Source: Duganella sp. Leaf126
Lineage (GTDB): Bacteria > Pseudomonadota > Gammaproteobacteria > Burkholderiales > Burkholderiaceae_D
Assembly: GCF_001423125.1 (NCBI RefSeq)
Contig: NZ_LMNW01000012.1
Location: 564,772-628,771 of the forward strand
DNA: 64,000 nucleotides
Reading direction: 5' to 3'
Shown here in pieces: positions 17,809 through 27,286 of the stretch. Position 1 is the stretch's first letter. The number at the start of each line of letters is the position of its first letter. The position numbers and the translations under genes were made by a program. A model generated the notes under the pieces. That model was not told the DNA's origin. It ran no database searches and saw only the letters and a program-made list of their open reading frames with translations.

Positions 17809-19212
17809 ATGCAATCGCAACCACTTTCCCGTATCGCCAAGCCTGCTGCCACCACCACCGTCAGCGGTGCGGCGCCCAAAGTCGGCTTTGTTTCGCTCGG
17901 CTGCCCCAAGGCGCTGGTCGATTCCGAGCAGATCCTGACCCAGCTGCGCGCCGAAGGGTACGAGACCGCCAAGTCCTACGACGGCGCCGACCTGGTCATC
18001 GTCAACACCTGCGGCTTCATCGACGCTGCCGTACAGGAGTCGCTCGACGCCATCGGCGAAGCGCTGGCCGAAAACGGCAAGGTGATCGTCACCGGTTGCC
18101 TGGGCGCGAAGAAAGACGCGGAAGGCGACGACATCATCATGAAGGTGCACCCGAAGGTACTGGCCGTGACCGGCCCGCACGCGCTCGGCGAAGTGATGGA
18201 CTCGGTCCACCTGCACCTGCCCAAGCCGCACGAGCCGTTCATCGACCTGCTGCCACCGCAAGGCATCAAGCTCACGCCCAAGCATTACGCCTACCTGAAA
18301 ATCTCCGAGGGCTGCAATCACCGCTGCTCGTTCTGCATCATCCCGTCGATGCGCGGCGACCTGGTGTCGCGCCCGATCGGCGAGCTGCTGCTGGAAGCGG
18401 AAAACCTGTTCAAGTCTGGCGTCAAGGAACTGCTGGTGATCTCGCAGGACACCTCGGCCTATGGCGTCGACGTCAAGTTCCGCACCGGCTTCTGGAACGG
18501 CCGCCCGATCAAGACCCACATGACGCAGCTGATGGAAGCGCTGGGCGAACTGGCCAAGTCGTACGGCGCCTGGGTGCGCATGCACTATGTGTATCCATAC
18601 CCGCACGTGGACCAGGTGATCCCGATGATGGGCGAGCACGTGCTGCCTTACCTCGACATCCCGATGCAGCATGCGCATCCCGACGTGCTGAAGCGCATGA
18701 AGCGCCCGGCCAGCGGCGAGAAAAACCTCGACCGCATCCTGGCCTGGCGCCAGATGAATCCGGAGCTCACGATCCGCTCGACCTTCATCGCCGGCTTCCC
18801 GGGCGAGACCGAAGCCGAATTCCAGTACCTGCTGGACTTCCTCAAGGAAGCGCAGATCGACCGCCTCGGCTGCTTCGCCTATTCGCCGGTGGAAGGCGCC
18901 ACCGCCAACGAACTGGCCAACCCGGTGCCGGAAGAAGTGCGCGAAGAACGCCGCGGCCGCGTGATGCTGCTGCAGGAAGAAATCTCGAAGAACCGCCTGA
19001 AGGCCAAGGTCGGCAAGACCGTGCGCGTGCTGATCGATGAAGTCAACCGCACCGGCGGCATCGGCCGCTCGGCAGCCGACGCCCCCGAGATCGACGGCGT
19101 GGTCTATGTGAAGCCGCCGTACGAACCGCACAAGAAGCTGGCCGTCGGCCAGTTCGTCGACGTGCGCATCACCACGTCCGATGCCCACGACCTGTGGGGT
19201 CAGGCCGAGTAA
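17809..19212 (+). CDS. rimO: Ribosomal protein S12 methylthiotransferase RimO
   Basis: A 467-aa radical SAM methylthiotransferase that adds a methylthio group to Asp88 of ribosomal protein S12. The N-terminal UPF0004 domain starts at [20 protein letters not shown] and binds one Fe-S cluster. The radical SAM cluster motif is [10 protein letters not shown]-terminal TRAM domain ends the protein. The frame opens at an ATG at 17761, but a TATAAT at 17770-17775 overlaps that extension, and the ATG at 17809 leaves a normal-length N-terminus, so I prefer the latter. Confidence 0.93.
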   Translation: MQSQPLSRIAKPAATTTVSGAAPKVGFVSLGCPKALVDSEQILTQLRAEGYETAKSYDGADLVIVNTCGFIDAAVQESLDAIGEALAENGKVIVTGCLGAKKDAEGDDIIMKVHPKVLAVTGPHALGEVMDSVHLHLPKPHEPFIDLLPPQGIKLTPKHYAYLKISEGCNHRCSFCIIPSMRGDLVSRPIGELLLEAENLFKSGVKELLVISQDTSAYGVDVKFRTGFWNGRPIKTHMTQLMEALGELAKSYGAWVRMHYVYPYPHVDQVIPMMGEHVLPYLDIPMQHAHPDVLKRMKRPASGEKNLDRILAWRQMNPELTIRSTFIAGFPGETEAEFQYLLDFLKEAQIDRLGCFAYSPVEGATANELANPVPEEVREERRGRVMLLQEEISKNRLKAKVGKTVRVLIDEVNRTGGIGRSAADAPEIDGVVYVKPPYEPHKKLAVGQFVDVRITTSDAHDLWGQAE

Positions 19213-19235
19213 GCCCGGTCGGCGCGGCTATAATG

Positions 19236-19268
19236 AAGGCGGACCATGCAGATGGCCCGCCTTTTTTT
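19236..19268 (+). terminator. Terminator after rimO
   Basis: AAGGCGG pairs with CCGCCTT, with an inner CCAT/ATGG stem around a GCAG loop, followed by a run of seven Ts. It lies 24 bp after the rimO stop and directly before metC. Confidence 0.85.
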
Positions 19269-19286
19269 ATCTGCCTACCGCCGCCG

Positions 19287-20456
19287 ATGACCACCAAAAA
19301 ATCCCCGCAGACCGCCCTGATCCACTCCGACTACCGCCCGCCGGCAGGCTTCGATGCGTTCCCCACCGCGATCCACCATGCGTCCACGGTGCTATTCGAA
19401 AACGTGGCGGCGCTGCGTTCTGGCCAGTGGAAGGACAAGAACGCCTATACCTACGGGCTGCACGGCACGCCCACCACGTTTACGCTGGAAGCGCGCCTGG
19501 CCGAAATCGAAGGCGGCCACCAGTGCCTGCTCGCCCCCAGCGGGCTGGCGGCGATCGCCATGGTGGACCTTGCACTGCTCAGGGCCGGCGACGACGTGCT
19601 GCTACCCGATAATGTGTACAACCCGAATCGCGAACTGGGTCGCTGGCTCGAGGCCGATTTCGGCATCACCGTGCGCTATTACGATCCGCTGGCGGGCGCC
19701 GGCATCGCCGAACTGATACGACCGAACACCCGGCTGATCTGGACCGAGGCGCCCGGCTCGGTGTCGATGGAAGTGCCGGACCTGCCGGCCATCTGCGCAG
19801 CGGCCCGCGCGCGCGGCGTGCTGGTCGCGCTCGACAACACCTGGTCGGCCGGCCTGGCGCTCAACGGGTTTGCGCACGGCGTGGACATCGTCATGCAGGC
19901 GCTGACCAAGTACCAGTCGGGCGGCTCGGACGTGCTGATGGGCGCCGTCATCACGCGCGACCGCGCCATCCACGACCGCCTGAGCATGGCTCACATGCGC
20001 CTCGGCCTCGGCGTGGGCGCCGACGACGCCTACCTGGTGCTGCGCGGCCTGCCCACCATGCGCCTGCGCTTCGAGGCCCACGACAAGTCGGCGCGCAAGG
20101 TGGCGGCCTGGCTTGCGGCGCGGCCGGAGATCGCCCGCGTGCTGCATCCGGCGCTGCCCGACTGCCCGGGCCACGCCACCTGGCAGCGTGACTTCACCGG
20201 CGCCGGCGGCCTGTTCTCGGTGCTGTTCGACGCCCGCTACACGGAAGCGCAGACCGACCGCTTCGTCGATGCCCTGCAGCTGTTCGGCATCGGCTACAGC
20301 TGGGGTGGCGCCAACAGCCTGGCAATCCCGTACCGTATCGCCCACATGCGCCAGAACTGGCGCGACGCCGGCATCCTGGTGCGCTTCAATATCGGTCTGG
20401 AGGACGCCGACGACCTGATCGCCGACATCGCGCAGGCGCTGGAGGTGATGGCATGA
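19287..20456 (+). CDS. metC: Cystathionine beta-lyase (Cys/Met metabolism PLP enzyme)
   Basis: A 389-aa member of the Cys/Met PLP-dependent family (fold type I). Features are [20 protein letters not shown] for phosphate binding, [10 protein letters not shown], the aspartate in [10 protein letters not shown], and the PLP lysine in [15 protein letters not shown]. The HGTPTT form and the absence of a CGS-type extension match the cystathionine beta-lyase branch, which splits cystathionine into homocysteine, pyruvate and ammonia. The ATG at 19287 follows a terminator. Its stop overlaps hisC by 4 bp (ATGA). Confidence 0.86.
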   Translation: MTTKKSPQTALIHSDYRPPAGFDAFPTAIHHASTVLFENVAALRSGQWKDKNAYTYGLHGTPTTFTLEARLAEIEGGHQCLLAPSGLAAIAMVDLALLRAGDDVLLPDNVYNPNRELGRWLEADFGITVRYYDPLAGAGIAELIRPNTRLIWTEAPGSVSMEVPDLPAICAAARARGVLVALDNTWSAGLALNGFAHGVDIVMQALTKYQSGGSDVLMGAVITRDRAIHDRLSMAHMRLGLGVGADDAYLVLRGLPTMRLRFEAHDKSARKVAAWLAARPEIARVLHPALPDCPGHATWQRDFTGAGGLFSVLFDARYTEAQTDRFVDALQLFGIGYSWGGANSLAIPYRIAHMRQNWRDAGILVRFNIGLEDADDLIADIAQALEVMA

Positions 20457-21511
20457 GCCGCTACTGGAGCGACGTGGTGCATGGCCTGACGCCGTACACG
20501 CCGGGCGAGCAGCTCAACGTGCCTGGCCTGATCAAGTTGAACACCAACGAGAACCCGTACGGTCCGTCGCCGCAAGCCGTCGCCGCCATGCAGGCCGCCG
20601 TCGGCGACGGCCTGCGCCGCTATCCCGACCCGGCCAATACGGCGGTCAAGGATGCCGTGGCGCGGCGCCTGCGCGTGCAGCGCGAGCAGGTCTTTGTCGG
20701 CAACAGCTCGGACGAGGTGCTGGCGCATACCTTCCATGCGCTGCTCAGGCATGCGCTGCCGCTGCTGTGCCCCGACATCAGCTACAGTTTTTACGCCACC
20801 TACTGCAGCCTGTACGGCATCACCGCGCAGCCGGTGCCGCTCAATGCGCGCTTCGAGATCGATGTCGACGACTACCGCGCGCCGTGCGGCGCCATCATCA
20901 TCGCCAACCCCAATGCGCCGACCGGCATCGCGCTGCCGCTGTCCCGCATCGAGGCGCTGCTTGACCGTCACCGCGACCAGGTGGTGGTGATCGACGAAGC
21001 CTACGTGGACTTCGGCGGCGCCAGCGCGAGCGCGCTGGTGGACCGCTACGACAACCTGCTGGTGATCCAGACCCTGTCCAAGTCGCACGCGCTGGCGGGC
21101 TTGCGGGTCGGCTTCGCGGTCGGTCACCGCGACCTGATCGCCGGCCTGGAACGCGTGAAGAACAGCTTCAATTGCTATCCGCTGGGGCAGGTGGCGCAGG
21201 CCGGGGCAGTCGCAGCGCTCGACGACGTCGCGTATGCAGCGCAGAGCGCGCGCGCCATCATCGCCACCCGTGGCCGGCTGACGGCCGAATTGCTGGCGCT
21301 CGGTTTCGAGGTGCTGCCGTCGCAGGCCAACTTCGTGTTTGCGCGCCATCCGCAGCACGACGCGGCCACGCTGGCTGCCGGCCTGCGCGAGCGGTCCATC
21401 CTGGTGCGCCATTTCAGGCAGGCGCGCATCGACCAGTTCCTGCGTATCTCGATTGGTACGGATGCCGAATCGGCGGCGCTGACAGACGTACTGAAGACGC
21501 TGCTGGCCTGA
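20453..21511 (+). CDS. hisC: Histidinol-phosphate aminotransferase
   Basis: A 352-aa class II-like aminotransferase. It opens with [18 protein letters not shown], a HisC signature; it has [21 protein letters not shown] and the PLP lysine in [15 protein letters not shown]. It converts imidazole-acetol phosphate to histidinol phosphate with glutamate. It overlaps metC by 4 bp and is away from any other his gene, so it is probably a second HisC copy that may serve aromatic amino acids as well. Confidence 0.88.
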   Translation: MSRYWSDVVHGLTPYTPGEQLNVPGLIKLNTNENPYGPSPQAVAAMQAAVGDGLRRYPDPANTAVKDAVARRLRVQREQVFVGNSSDEVLAHTFHALLRHALPLLCPDISYSFYATYCSLYGITAQPVPLNARFEIDVDDYRAPCGAIIIANPNAPTGIALPLSRIEALLDRHRDQVVVIDEAYVDFGGASASALVDRYDNLLVIQTLSKSHALAGLRVGFAVGHRDLIAGLERVKNSFNCYPLGQVAQAGAVAALDDVAYAAQSARAIIATRGRLTAELLALGFEVLPSQANFVFARHPQHDAATLAAGLRERSILVRHFRQARIDQFLRISIGTDAESAALTDVLKTLLA

Positions 21512-21518
21512 TCCGTTC

Positions 21519-21541
21519 TGCTATACTGTATGCCTATACAG
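21519..21541 (+). promoter_or_regulatory. Extended -10 promoter overlapped by a LexA (SOS) box
   Basis: CTGTATGCCTATACAG at 21526-21541 matches the CTGT-N8-ACAG LexA consensus exactly and is nearly palindromic. An extended -10, TGCTATACT, lies at 21519-21527 and overlaps it, so LexA would block the promoter. The following gene starts 14 bp downstream. Confidence 0.8.
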
Positions 21542-21555
21542 GTGCGGAGCAGATC

Positions 21556-22785
21556 ATGGAACTGACGGACAAACTGGAAATCCTGGCCGATGCGGCCAAG
21601 TACGACGCGTCGTGCGCGAGCAGCGGGGCGCCCAAGCGCCATTCGGTCGGCAAGGACGGTTTCGGCGCCACCACCGGCATGGGCATCTGCCACAGCTACA
21701 CGCCGGACGGACGCTGCGTCTCGCTGCTCAAGATCCTGCTGACCAATTACTGCCTGTACGACTGCCAGTATTGCGTCAACCGCCGCACGTCCAACGTGCC
21801 GCGCGCCCGCTTCACGGTGGCCGAAGTGGTCAAGCTGACCAAGGATTTTTACCTGCGCAATTACATCGACGGCCTGTTCCTCAGCTCCGGCATCATCCAG
21901 TCGGCCGACTACACGATGGAGCAGCTGGTGCAGATCGCACGCGAGCTGCGCGAGGTGCACCAGTTCCGCGGCTACATCCACCTGAAAACCATCCCCGATG
22001 CCGACCCGGCGCTGATCGCCGCTGCCGGCCGCTACGCGGACCGCCTCAGCGTCAACATCGAGCTGCCCACCCAGGACAGCGTGCAGAAGCTGGCGCCGGA
22101 AAAAAGCGTCCATACGATCAAGCTGGCGATGGGCTCGATCCGCCGCAAGCTCGACGAAAAAGCCGAAGAGCCGAAAGCGCCGCGCTTCGCTCCGGCCGGC
22201 CAGAGCACGCAGATGATCGTCGGCGCGGATGCCAGCGACGATCAACAGATCCTGAAAACCGCCGAAACGCTGTACGGCAGCTACAAGCTCAAACGCGTGT
22301 ACTACTCGGCCTTCAGCCCGATTCCGCAAAGTCCGAAAAGCGTGCCGCTGGTGCCGCCGCCGATGGTGCGCGAACACCGGCTGTACCAGGCCGATTTTTT
22401 ACTGCGCAGCTACGGCTTCCAGGTCGACGAGCTGCTGCCCAAGACCGGCAACCTGGCGCTCGACATCGATCCCAAGCTGGCCTGGGCGCTGGCCAACCGC
22501 GAGCATTTCCCGATGGACCTCAACCGCGCCGAGCCGCACATGATCGCCCGCATTCCCGGCATCGGCCTGCGTAACGCCCAGCGCATCGTCGATCTGCGCC
22601 GTTTGCGCCAGGTCCGCTACGCCGACCTCACGCGCCTGAAATGCAGCTTGAAGAAGATCGCGCCGTTCATCATCACGGCCGACTACTTCCCGGCCAACGA
22701 CGCCAGCCCGTCCGAGCACCTGCGACGGGCCATGGCCGTGGCGCCGCAGCAGATGAATCTGTGGCCGGAGCTGCAGGCAGCATGA
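21556..22785 (+). CDS. Putative DNA modification/repair radical SAM protein
   Basis: A 409-aa radical SAM protein of the group that pairs with UdgX-type proteins. The cluster motif is CLYDCQYC, preceded by the family-typical GMGICHSYTPDGRCVSLLKI. The C-terminal region has a helix-hairpin-helix-like segment (IARIPGIGLRNAQRIVDLRR), a DNA-contact motif. The ATG at 21556 directly follows the LexA box. Its stop overlaps the next ATG (ATGA), so the two proteins are made together. The reaction is not known to me; the partner and the SOS site point to handling of damaged or modified DNA. Confidence 0.87.
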   Translation: MELTDKLEILADAAKYDASCASSGAPKRHSVGKDGFGATTGMGICHSYTPDGRCVSLLKILLTNYCLYDCQYCVNRRTSNVPRARFTVAEVVKLTKDFYLRNYIDGLFLSSGIIQSADYTMEQLVQIARELREVHQFRGYIHLKTIPDADPALIAAAGRYADRLSVNIELPTQDSVQKLAPEKSVHTIKLAMGSIRRKLDEKAEEPKAPRFAPAGQSTQMIVGADASDDQQILKTAETLYGSYKLKRVYYSAFSPIPQSPKSVPLVPPPMVREHRLYQADFLLRSYGFQVDELLPKTGNLALDIDPKLAWALANREHFPMDLNRAEPHMIARIPGIGLRNAQRIVDLRRLRQVRYADLTRLKCSLKKIAPFIITADYFPANDASPSEHLRRAMAVAPQQMNLWPELQAA

Positions 22786-24233
22786 CGCGGCGCGTGGTCG
22801 GCACTTTCGCCGAATGGCGCACCGCCGCGCGCGACCTGGTGGCACGCAGCATCGCGCCCGAGTACGTGGAGTGGGCCAGCGAGCCGGAGGATGGCGACCT
22901 GTTTTCCGGTTTCGGTGCCGCTGCCGGCGCTGCCGTGGTGCCGGCGATGCCGCCGCCGGGCGCCGAATTGCGCGTGCCGCGCCAGCTGATGGACATGATC
23001 GAGGATGCCGCCTGCTTCAATGCGCTCGACCGCTGGTCATTCCTGTACAAGGTGATCTGGCGCTGGCACCTCGGCGAGCGCGACGTGGTGTCGCCGGCCG
23101 ATGCCGACGGCGCTCGGCTGTACGCGATGGTGAAAGCCGTGCACCGCGAGCAGCACGATATGCACGCCTACGTGCGCTTCCGCGAACGCAAGGAGGAGGA
23201 CGGCGCGCCGCGCTTCGTGGCCTGGTTCGAGCCGGTGCACGACGTGCTGCCGCAGGTGGCGCGCCATTTCGCCCGCCGCATGGGGCCCACCACCTGGATG
23301 ATCGCCACGCCGGGCCAGGCCATTTTGTGGGATGGCGAAAAACTGATCGAAGCGCCGTCGCTGCTGCGCAGCGCAGCCGATATCGAGGACGCCGGCGAAG
23401 CGCTGTGGCTCACTTATTACCGCAGCATCTTCAACCCGGCGCGGGTGAACGCCGACCTGCTGCGCAGCCATATCCCGTCGCGGTTCTGGAAGCATCTGCC
23501 CGAAGGCGCGATCGTGCCGGCCATGGTCACGGCCGCCAACAATGGCGAACGCCGCACCGGCCAGACCGGCACCGTGGGGCAGCGCAGCGGCGCCACCGAC
23601 ATCCCGATCGCCCCCGAACGGGCGCAGCCCCAGCGCACCTTGCCGACTTCGCTCGACCAGTGCCGCCGCTGCGCGCTGTGGGAACACGCCACCCAGCCGG
23701 TGGCCGGCATCGGGCCGGCGCCCGCGCGCATCATGCTGGTCGGCGAACAGCCGGGCGACCAGGAGGATTTGCAGGGTGTGCCGTTCGTGGGACCGGCCGG
23801 CGCCGTGCTGCAGCGGGCCATGCAGGAAGCGGGCATGGCGCGCGACGACATCTACCTGACCAACGCGGTCAAGCATTTCAAGTGGGAGCCGCGCGGCAAG
23901 CGGCGCCTGCACAAGACGCCGGCGCAGCGCGAGGTGGCGGCCTGCCACCTGTGGCTGGAGGAGGAACTGAAACGCGTGCAGCCGCAGGTGGTGGTGGCGC
24001 TGGGCAGCACGGCCTTGAAGTCGCTGCTGCAGGATGGCGCGGCCACCATGACGGCGATGATCAGCGATGGCCAGCCGGTGCCGGTGCAGCACGACGGCCG
24101 CTGGCTGGTGACCGTGTATCACCCGTCCTATGTGCTGCGCGCGCCGGACGAAGCGAGCCGGCGCCAGGCCTATGGCGTGATCGTTGCCGGCCTGCGCCAG
24201 GCCCTGCAGCTGCTGCAGGGCGGCCAGCCTTAG
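22782..24233 (+). CDS. DUF4130-UdgX fusion, uracil-DNA glycosylase superfamily
   Basis: A 483-aa two-domain protein. The N-terminal part (about 1-260) is a DUF4130-like domain. The C-terminal part (about 290-480) is a family 4-like uracil-DNA glycosylase with QCRRCALW and AACHLW cysteines for a 4Fe-4S cluster and the motif GEQPGDQEDL (from about residue 320). The KRRLHK segment places His377 where UdgX has the His that forms a permanent covalent bond with the uracil-derived abasic site. UdgX therefore traps rather than just excises uracil. Its gene overlaps the radical SAM gene by 4 bp and lies behind a LexA box. Confidence 0.88.
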   Translation: MTRRVVGTFAEWRTAARDLVARSIAPEYVEWASEPEDGDLFSGFGAAAGAAVVPAMPPPGAELRVPRQLMDMIEDAACFNALDRWSFLYKVIWRWHLGERDVVSPADADGARLYAMVKAVHREQHDMHAYVRFRERKEEDGAPRFVAWFEPVHDVLPQVARHFARRMGPTTWMIATPGQAILWDGEKLIEAPSLLRSAADIEDAGEALWLTYYRSIFNPARVNADLLRSHIPSRFWKHLPEGAIVPAMVTAANNGERRTGQTGTVGQRSGATDIPIAPERAQPQRTLPTSLDQCRRCALWEHATQPVAGIGPAPARIMLVGEQPGDQEDLQGVPFVGPAGAVLQRAMQEAGMARDDIYLTNAVKHFKWEPRGKRRLHKTPAQREVAACHLWLEEELKRVQPQVVVALGSTALKSLLQDGAATMTAMISDGQPVPVQHDGRWLVTVYHPSYVLRAPDEASRRQAYGVIVAGLRQALQLLQGGQP

Positions 24234-24592
24234 ACGGCAGCCGCCTCGTTGTTGTTGAGGCGCATGAAGCCGGAGATCAGACGGTAGGCCTTCCACAACC
24301 AGGCGCCGAGCCAGATCAGGTAAGCGAACGGGATGCCGATGATGGTGATGAAGGCCACGCCGCCGACCGCGATCCACACCACGTACCACCAGAACGAGCG
24401 GATCATCCAGGTGTGGTGGCTGTGGACGAAGGTACCGGCGGTGGCGGGACGCTGGGCGTAATTGATCACCAGCGGAATCACCGAAAACAGGCCCAGCGAA
24501 AAGATGAAGCTCACGGCATGCACGACGTACAGCCACCAGGCCATGGTCTTGGCCGAGCTGTCACGGCTGTCAAGTATCAGTTCTTGCGACAT
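24230..24592 (-). CDS. DUF4870-like small membrane protein
   Basis: A 120-aa protein with three hydrophobic helices (about 18-43, 66-90 and an amphipathic third at 90-105). It has the conserved HSHHTWMIRSFWW and a C-terminal WKAYRLISGFMRLNNNE, as seen in DUF4870-type conserved membrane proteins of betaproteobacteria. A good ribosome site (GAAAGGAAAC) precedes the ATG. It overlaps the end of the UdgX gene by 4 bp in convergent orientation. The function is unknown. Confidence 0.75.
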   Translation of the reverse strand: MSQELILDSRDSSAKTMAWWLYVVHAVSFIFSLGLFSVIPLVINYAQRPATAGTFVHSHHTWMIRSFWWYVVWIAVGGVAFITIIGIPFAYLIWLGAWLWKAYRLISGFMRLNNNEAAAV

Positions 24593-24679
24593 GGCGTTTC
24601 CTTTCAGGTGGGCGGTAACAAAAAATATAAAGAAAAATACAAGAAAAAGTATAACGGAATCGCGGTTGCCCGAACGCGC

Positions 24680-25561
24680 TTAATGTGTCGCTGTGTCGCC
24701 CAGCGTACGGTGCAGGAAAGCGGTGATGTCGTCGAACAGCGCGGGCTGGATCGTAGCGCGGTCGAAACCGGGCGGGTCCTGCGACGGGTGGAATTCCGGC
24801 CTGGTCATCTCGGCCGGGAACTTGCTCATGAACGAGAAATGGGCAGCGCCGGCAAACACCTTGTGCACGACCCGGCTGCGATCGGCCACGCCGTCGAGCA
24901 CGTTGAGTGCGTGCGCCACCGGCGTGTTGACGTCGAGATCGCCGGTGATCATCAGGATCGGCTGATGCACTTCACGCAGCGCACCGGGGCGGAACCAGGC
25001 CGTGGCCGGCGCCAGCAGCACCAGCGCCCGCACCCGTGCATCGGGCGTGACCGGCACCGGCTGCGGCGGGTTGGTCTTGCGTTCGTAGGGGCCGGTCCAC
25101 GGCTGGCCGCCGGCAACCGCCAGCGCCGTGTAGCCGCCGATCGAATGGCCGATCACGGCCACCGTGTCGGCGAGCAGCATGCCTGGCAGCGCGCGGTAAG
25201 CAGCGTCGATCACGACCGAGATGTGGCGCGGCCGGTTGGCCAGGTTGGCGGCCGTATTGGCGCGGTTATTGTTGTTGCGGGTATTGCCGGGGTGGGCGGG
25301 CAGGGCGACCACGTAGCCGGCCTGCACCAGGTGCCGGGCCAGTTCGCGGTAGGCCCACGGCGTGCCGGCATTGCCGTGCGAGACCACCACCAGCGGATAC
25401 GGGCCGCCGACGGGCGCCGCATCCTGCGCCACGTCGAGCGTGTAGGGACCGAATCGGGCGGTGGTCTCGCTGCCGGTTGCCGGATACAGCAGCGCCAGCG
25501 GTATCACTGCCTTTTGCACGGCATCGTCCACCTCGAGCAGGCGGCAGCCGCAGGCATGCAC
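24680..25561 (-). CDS. Alpha/beta hydrolase, dienelactone hydrolase/PAF-acetylhydrolase-like
   Basis: An alpha/beta hydrolase of about 293 residues. The oxyanion segment is VVVSHGNAGTPWAYRELARHL; the nucleophile elbow is VIGHSIGGYTAL; Asp is likely in MITGDLDVNTP and His in FAGAAHFSFMSKFP. RFGPYTLDVAQDAAPV near the N-terminus is typical of 'alpha/beta hydrolase family' proteins related to platelet-activating-factor acetylhydrolase. No ATG is available: GTG at 25561 or TTG at 25570 (which overlaps the EAL stop as TTGA) are the likely starts. The substrate is unknown. Confidence 0.8.
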   Translation of the reverse strand: MHACGCRLLEVDDAVQKAVIPLALLYPATGSETTARFGPYTLDVAQDAAPVGGPYPLVVVSHGNAGTPWAYRELARHLVQAGYVVALPAHPGNTRNNNNRANTAANLANRPRHISVVIDAAYRALPGMLLADTVAVIGHSIGGYTALAVAGGQPWTGPYERKTNPPQPVPVTPDARVRALVLLAPATAWFRPGALREVHQPILMITGDLDVNTPVAHALNVLDGVADRSRVVHKVFAGAAHFSFMSKFPAEMTRPEFHPSQDPPGFDRATIQPALFDDITAFLHRTLGDTATH

Positions 25562-25566
25562 GCCGT

Positions 25567-26325
25567 TCAACCCCAGGCAGCCGGATCGATGACGCCTGCT
25601 GCGCGCAGGGCCGGCTTGCAGAACAGGTAGCCCTGCATCAGGTCGATGCCGGCGCCGCGCAGGGTGTCGCGTTCGGCAGCGGTTTCGATGCCCTCGGCCA
25701 GCACTTTTACATTGAGGTCGCGGCAGATCGCCACGATGCCGCGCACGATGGCCTGCTTGGCGCTGCTGGTGTCGATGCCGCGCACCAGGTCCATGTCGAT
25801 CTTGATGATGTGCGGCTGGTACTCGGCCAGCAGGTTCAGGCCCGCGTAGCCGGCGCCGAAATCGTCGATCGCGGTCTGGAAACCGAAACGCCGGTATTCG
25901 CGGAAGATGTTGACCAGGTGCGGCCGGTCCTGCACTTGCTCGCCCTCGGTCACCTCGAAGATGATGCGTTCGGTCGGGAAGCCGGATTCCTCGGCCGCCT
26001 GCAGCGTGCGCTGGATGCAGGCTTCGGGCATGTACACGGCGTTGGGCAGGAAGTTGATCGACAAATACCCCTGCAGATCGAGCCTGGCGGCGCCTTCGAT
26101 GGCGGCCACCCGGCACGCCTGGTCGAAGGCATAGCGGTTGTCTTCGTTCACTTTCGACAGCACCGACCATGCCGATTCGCCATTGGGGCCGCGCACCAGC
26201 GCCTCGTGGGCATAGATCTGGCGCGTGCTCAGTTCGACGATGGGCTGGTACGCGAACGCGAACTCGAACCCCAGCGGCTCGGCCTGGCGGCACTGGAGAC
26301 AGCCTTTGGACGTGAGTTTCGTCAT
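25567..26325 (-). CDS. EAL domain protein, cyclic di-GMP phosphodiesterase
   Basis: A 252-aa stand-alone EAL protein. All catalytic positions look intact: the EAL motif as HEALVRG, SINFLPN, FEVTEGE, IDDFGAGYAGLNLL, IKIDMD, LAEGIET and QGYLFCKP. It should hydrolyse c-di-GMP to pGpG. The N-terminus has a CLQC pair (Cys9, Cys12) that could bind metal or sense redox state. Its ATG overlaps the serB TGA (ATGA) and its stop overlaps the following hydrolase start, so three unlike activities are translated as a chain. Confidence 0.9.
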   Translation of the reverse strand: MTKLTSKGCLQCRQAEPLGFEFAFAYQPIVELSTRQIYAHEALVRGPNGESAWSVLSKVNEDNRYAFDQACRVAAIEGAARLDLQGYLSINFLPNAVYMPEACIQRTLQAAEESGFPTERIIFEVTEGEQVQDRPHLVNIFREYRRFGFQTAIDDFGAGYAGLNLLAEYQPHIIKIDMDLVRGIDTSSAKQAIVRGIVAICRDLNVKVLAEGIETAAERDTLRGAGIDLMQGYLFCKPALRAAGVIDPAAWG

Positions 26326-27191
26326 GCAGACGCCAGCAGCGGCAGGATGCCGTCGAGTCCGGTGAAATTGAGCGCCACGCTGGCCTGTTCGCGCACCACC
26401 GGCTTGGCGCGGAACGCCACCGACATGCCGGCGATGCTCATCATTTTCAGATCGTTGGCGCCATCGCCCATGACGATGGCCTGCGACGGCGAAATGCCGA
26501 GTTCCGCGCACACCCGCTCCACGGTCTGCTGCTTGACGTCCGCATCGACGATGGCGCCCAGCACCTTGCCGGTCAGTTTGCCGTCAATGATTTCGAGTTC
26601 GTTGGCGTGGGTGTAGTCGAGGCCCAGGCGCTCCTTGAGGCGCTCGGTGAAGAACGTGAAGCCGCCCGAGACCAGCAGGGTTTTCAGGCCGGCCCGTTGG
26701 ACCGCCTGCAGCATGGTTTCCGCGCCCGGCGACAGCCGGAGGCGCTCGTCGTACACGCGCGCGAGCGCCGAAGCCTCGAGGCCTTCGAGCAGCGCCACCC
26801 GGCGCGTCAGGCTGGCGGCAAAATCGAGCTCGCCGCGCATTGCCGCTTCGGTGATTTCGGATACCTGCGCCTTGAAGCCCTGCATGTCGGCGATTTCATC
26901 GATGCATTCGATGGTGATCAGCGTGGAATCCATGTCCATCGCCACCAGCTTGAAGTCGCTCAGTTTCTGCAAGCCGATGGTATAGGTCGCGTCGAGCTGG
27001 GCGGCGTTGGCTGCCACCTCGATGGTCTGGCGCAGCGCCGGCGAAAAGGCGATGCCCTCGCAGCGCACGGCGCGCTCGCTCAGCCAGGTGAGCGAGCGCG
27101 GCGCCGTCAGCGCAGCGATGCGTTCCAGGCGCGCGCGGCAGTCGTCGCCCCCTTGTAATACCAGGTTCATGGATGTTGTAGCGGTTGTCAT
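26322..27191 (-). CDS. serB: Phosphoserine phosphatase SerB
   Basis: A 289-aa HAD phosphatase for the last step of serine synthesis. The nucleophile motif is AMDMDSTLI, motif II is LLVSGGFTFF, and motif III is VMGDGANDLKMM. An N-terminal regulatory region of about 80 residues precedes it, as in proteobacterial SerB. An internal Met (MNLVLQGGD, 27170) is an alternative start. mfd follows downstream on the opposite side of its promoter region after 95 bp, and the EAL gene follows it with an overlap. Confidence 0.93.
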   Translation of the reverse strand: MTTATTSMNLVLQGGDDCRARLERIAALTAPRSLTWLSERAVRCEGIAFSPALRQTIEVAANAAQLDATYTIGLQKLSDFKLVAMDMDSTLITIECIDEIADMQGFKAQVSEITEAAMRGELDFAASLTRRVALLEGLEASALARVYDERLRLSPGAETMLQAVQRAGLKTLLVSGGFTFFTERLKERLGLDYTHANELEIIDGKLTGKVLGAIVDADVKQQTVERVCAELGISPSQAIVMGDGANDLKMMSIAGMSVAFRAKPVVREQASVALNFTGLDGILPLLASA

Positions 27192-27286
27192 TATCGATAG
27201 GGTGAGGACTGCGTTGTTTGAATGCAGTGTTCAAGTTACGACGGAAGTGGCCCGCGGTCAACCTCGTCGCTTGCCCTTGCCGGGGC

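Noticed and set aside
19229..19234. TATAAT after rimO as a metC promoter
   Set aside because: No -35 at usable spacing, and the rimO terminator lies directly downstream.
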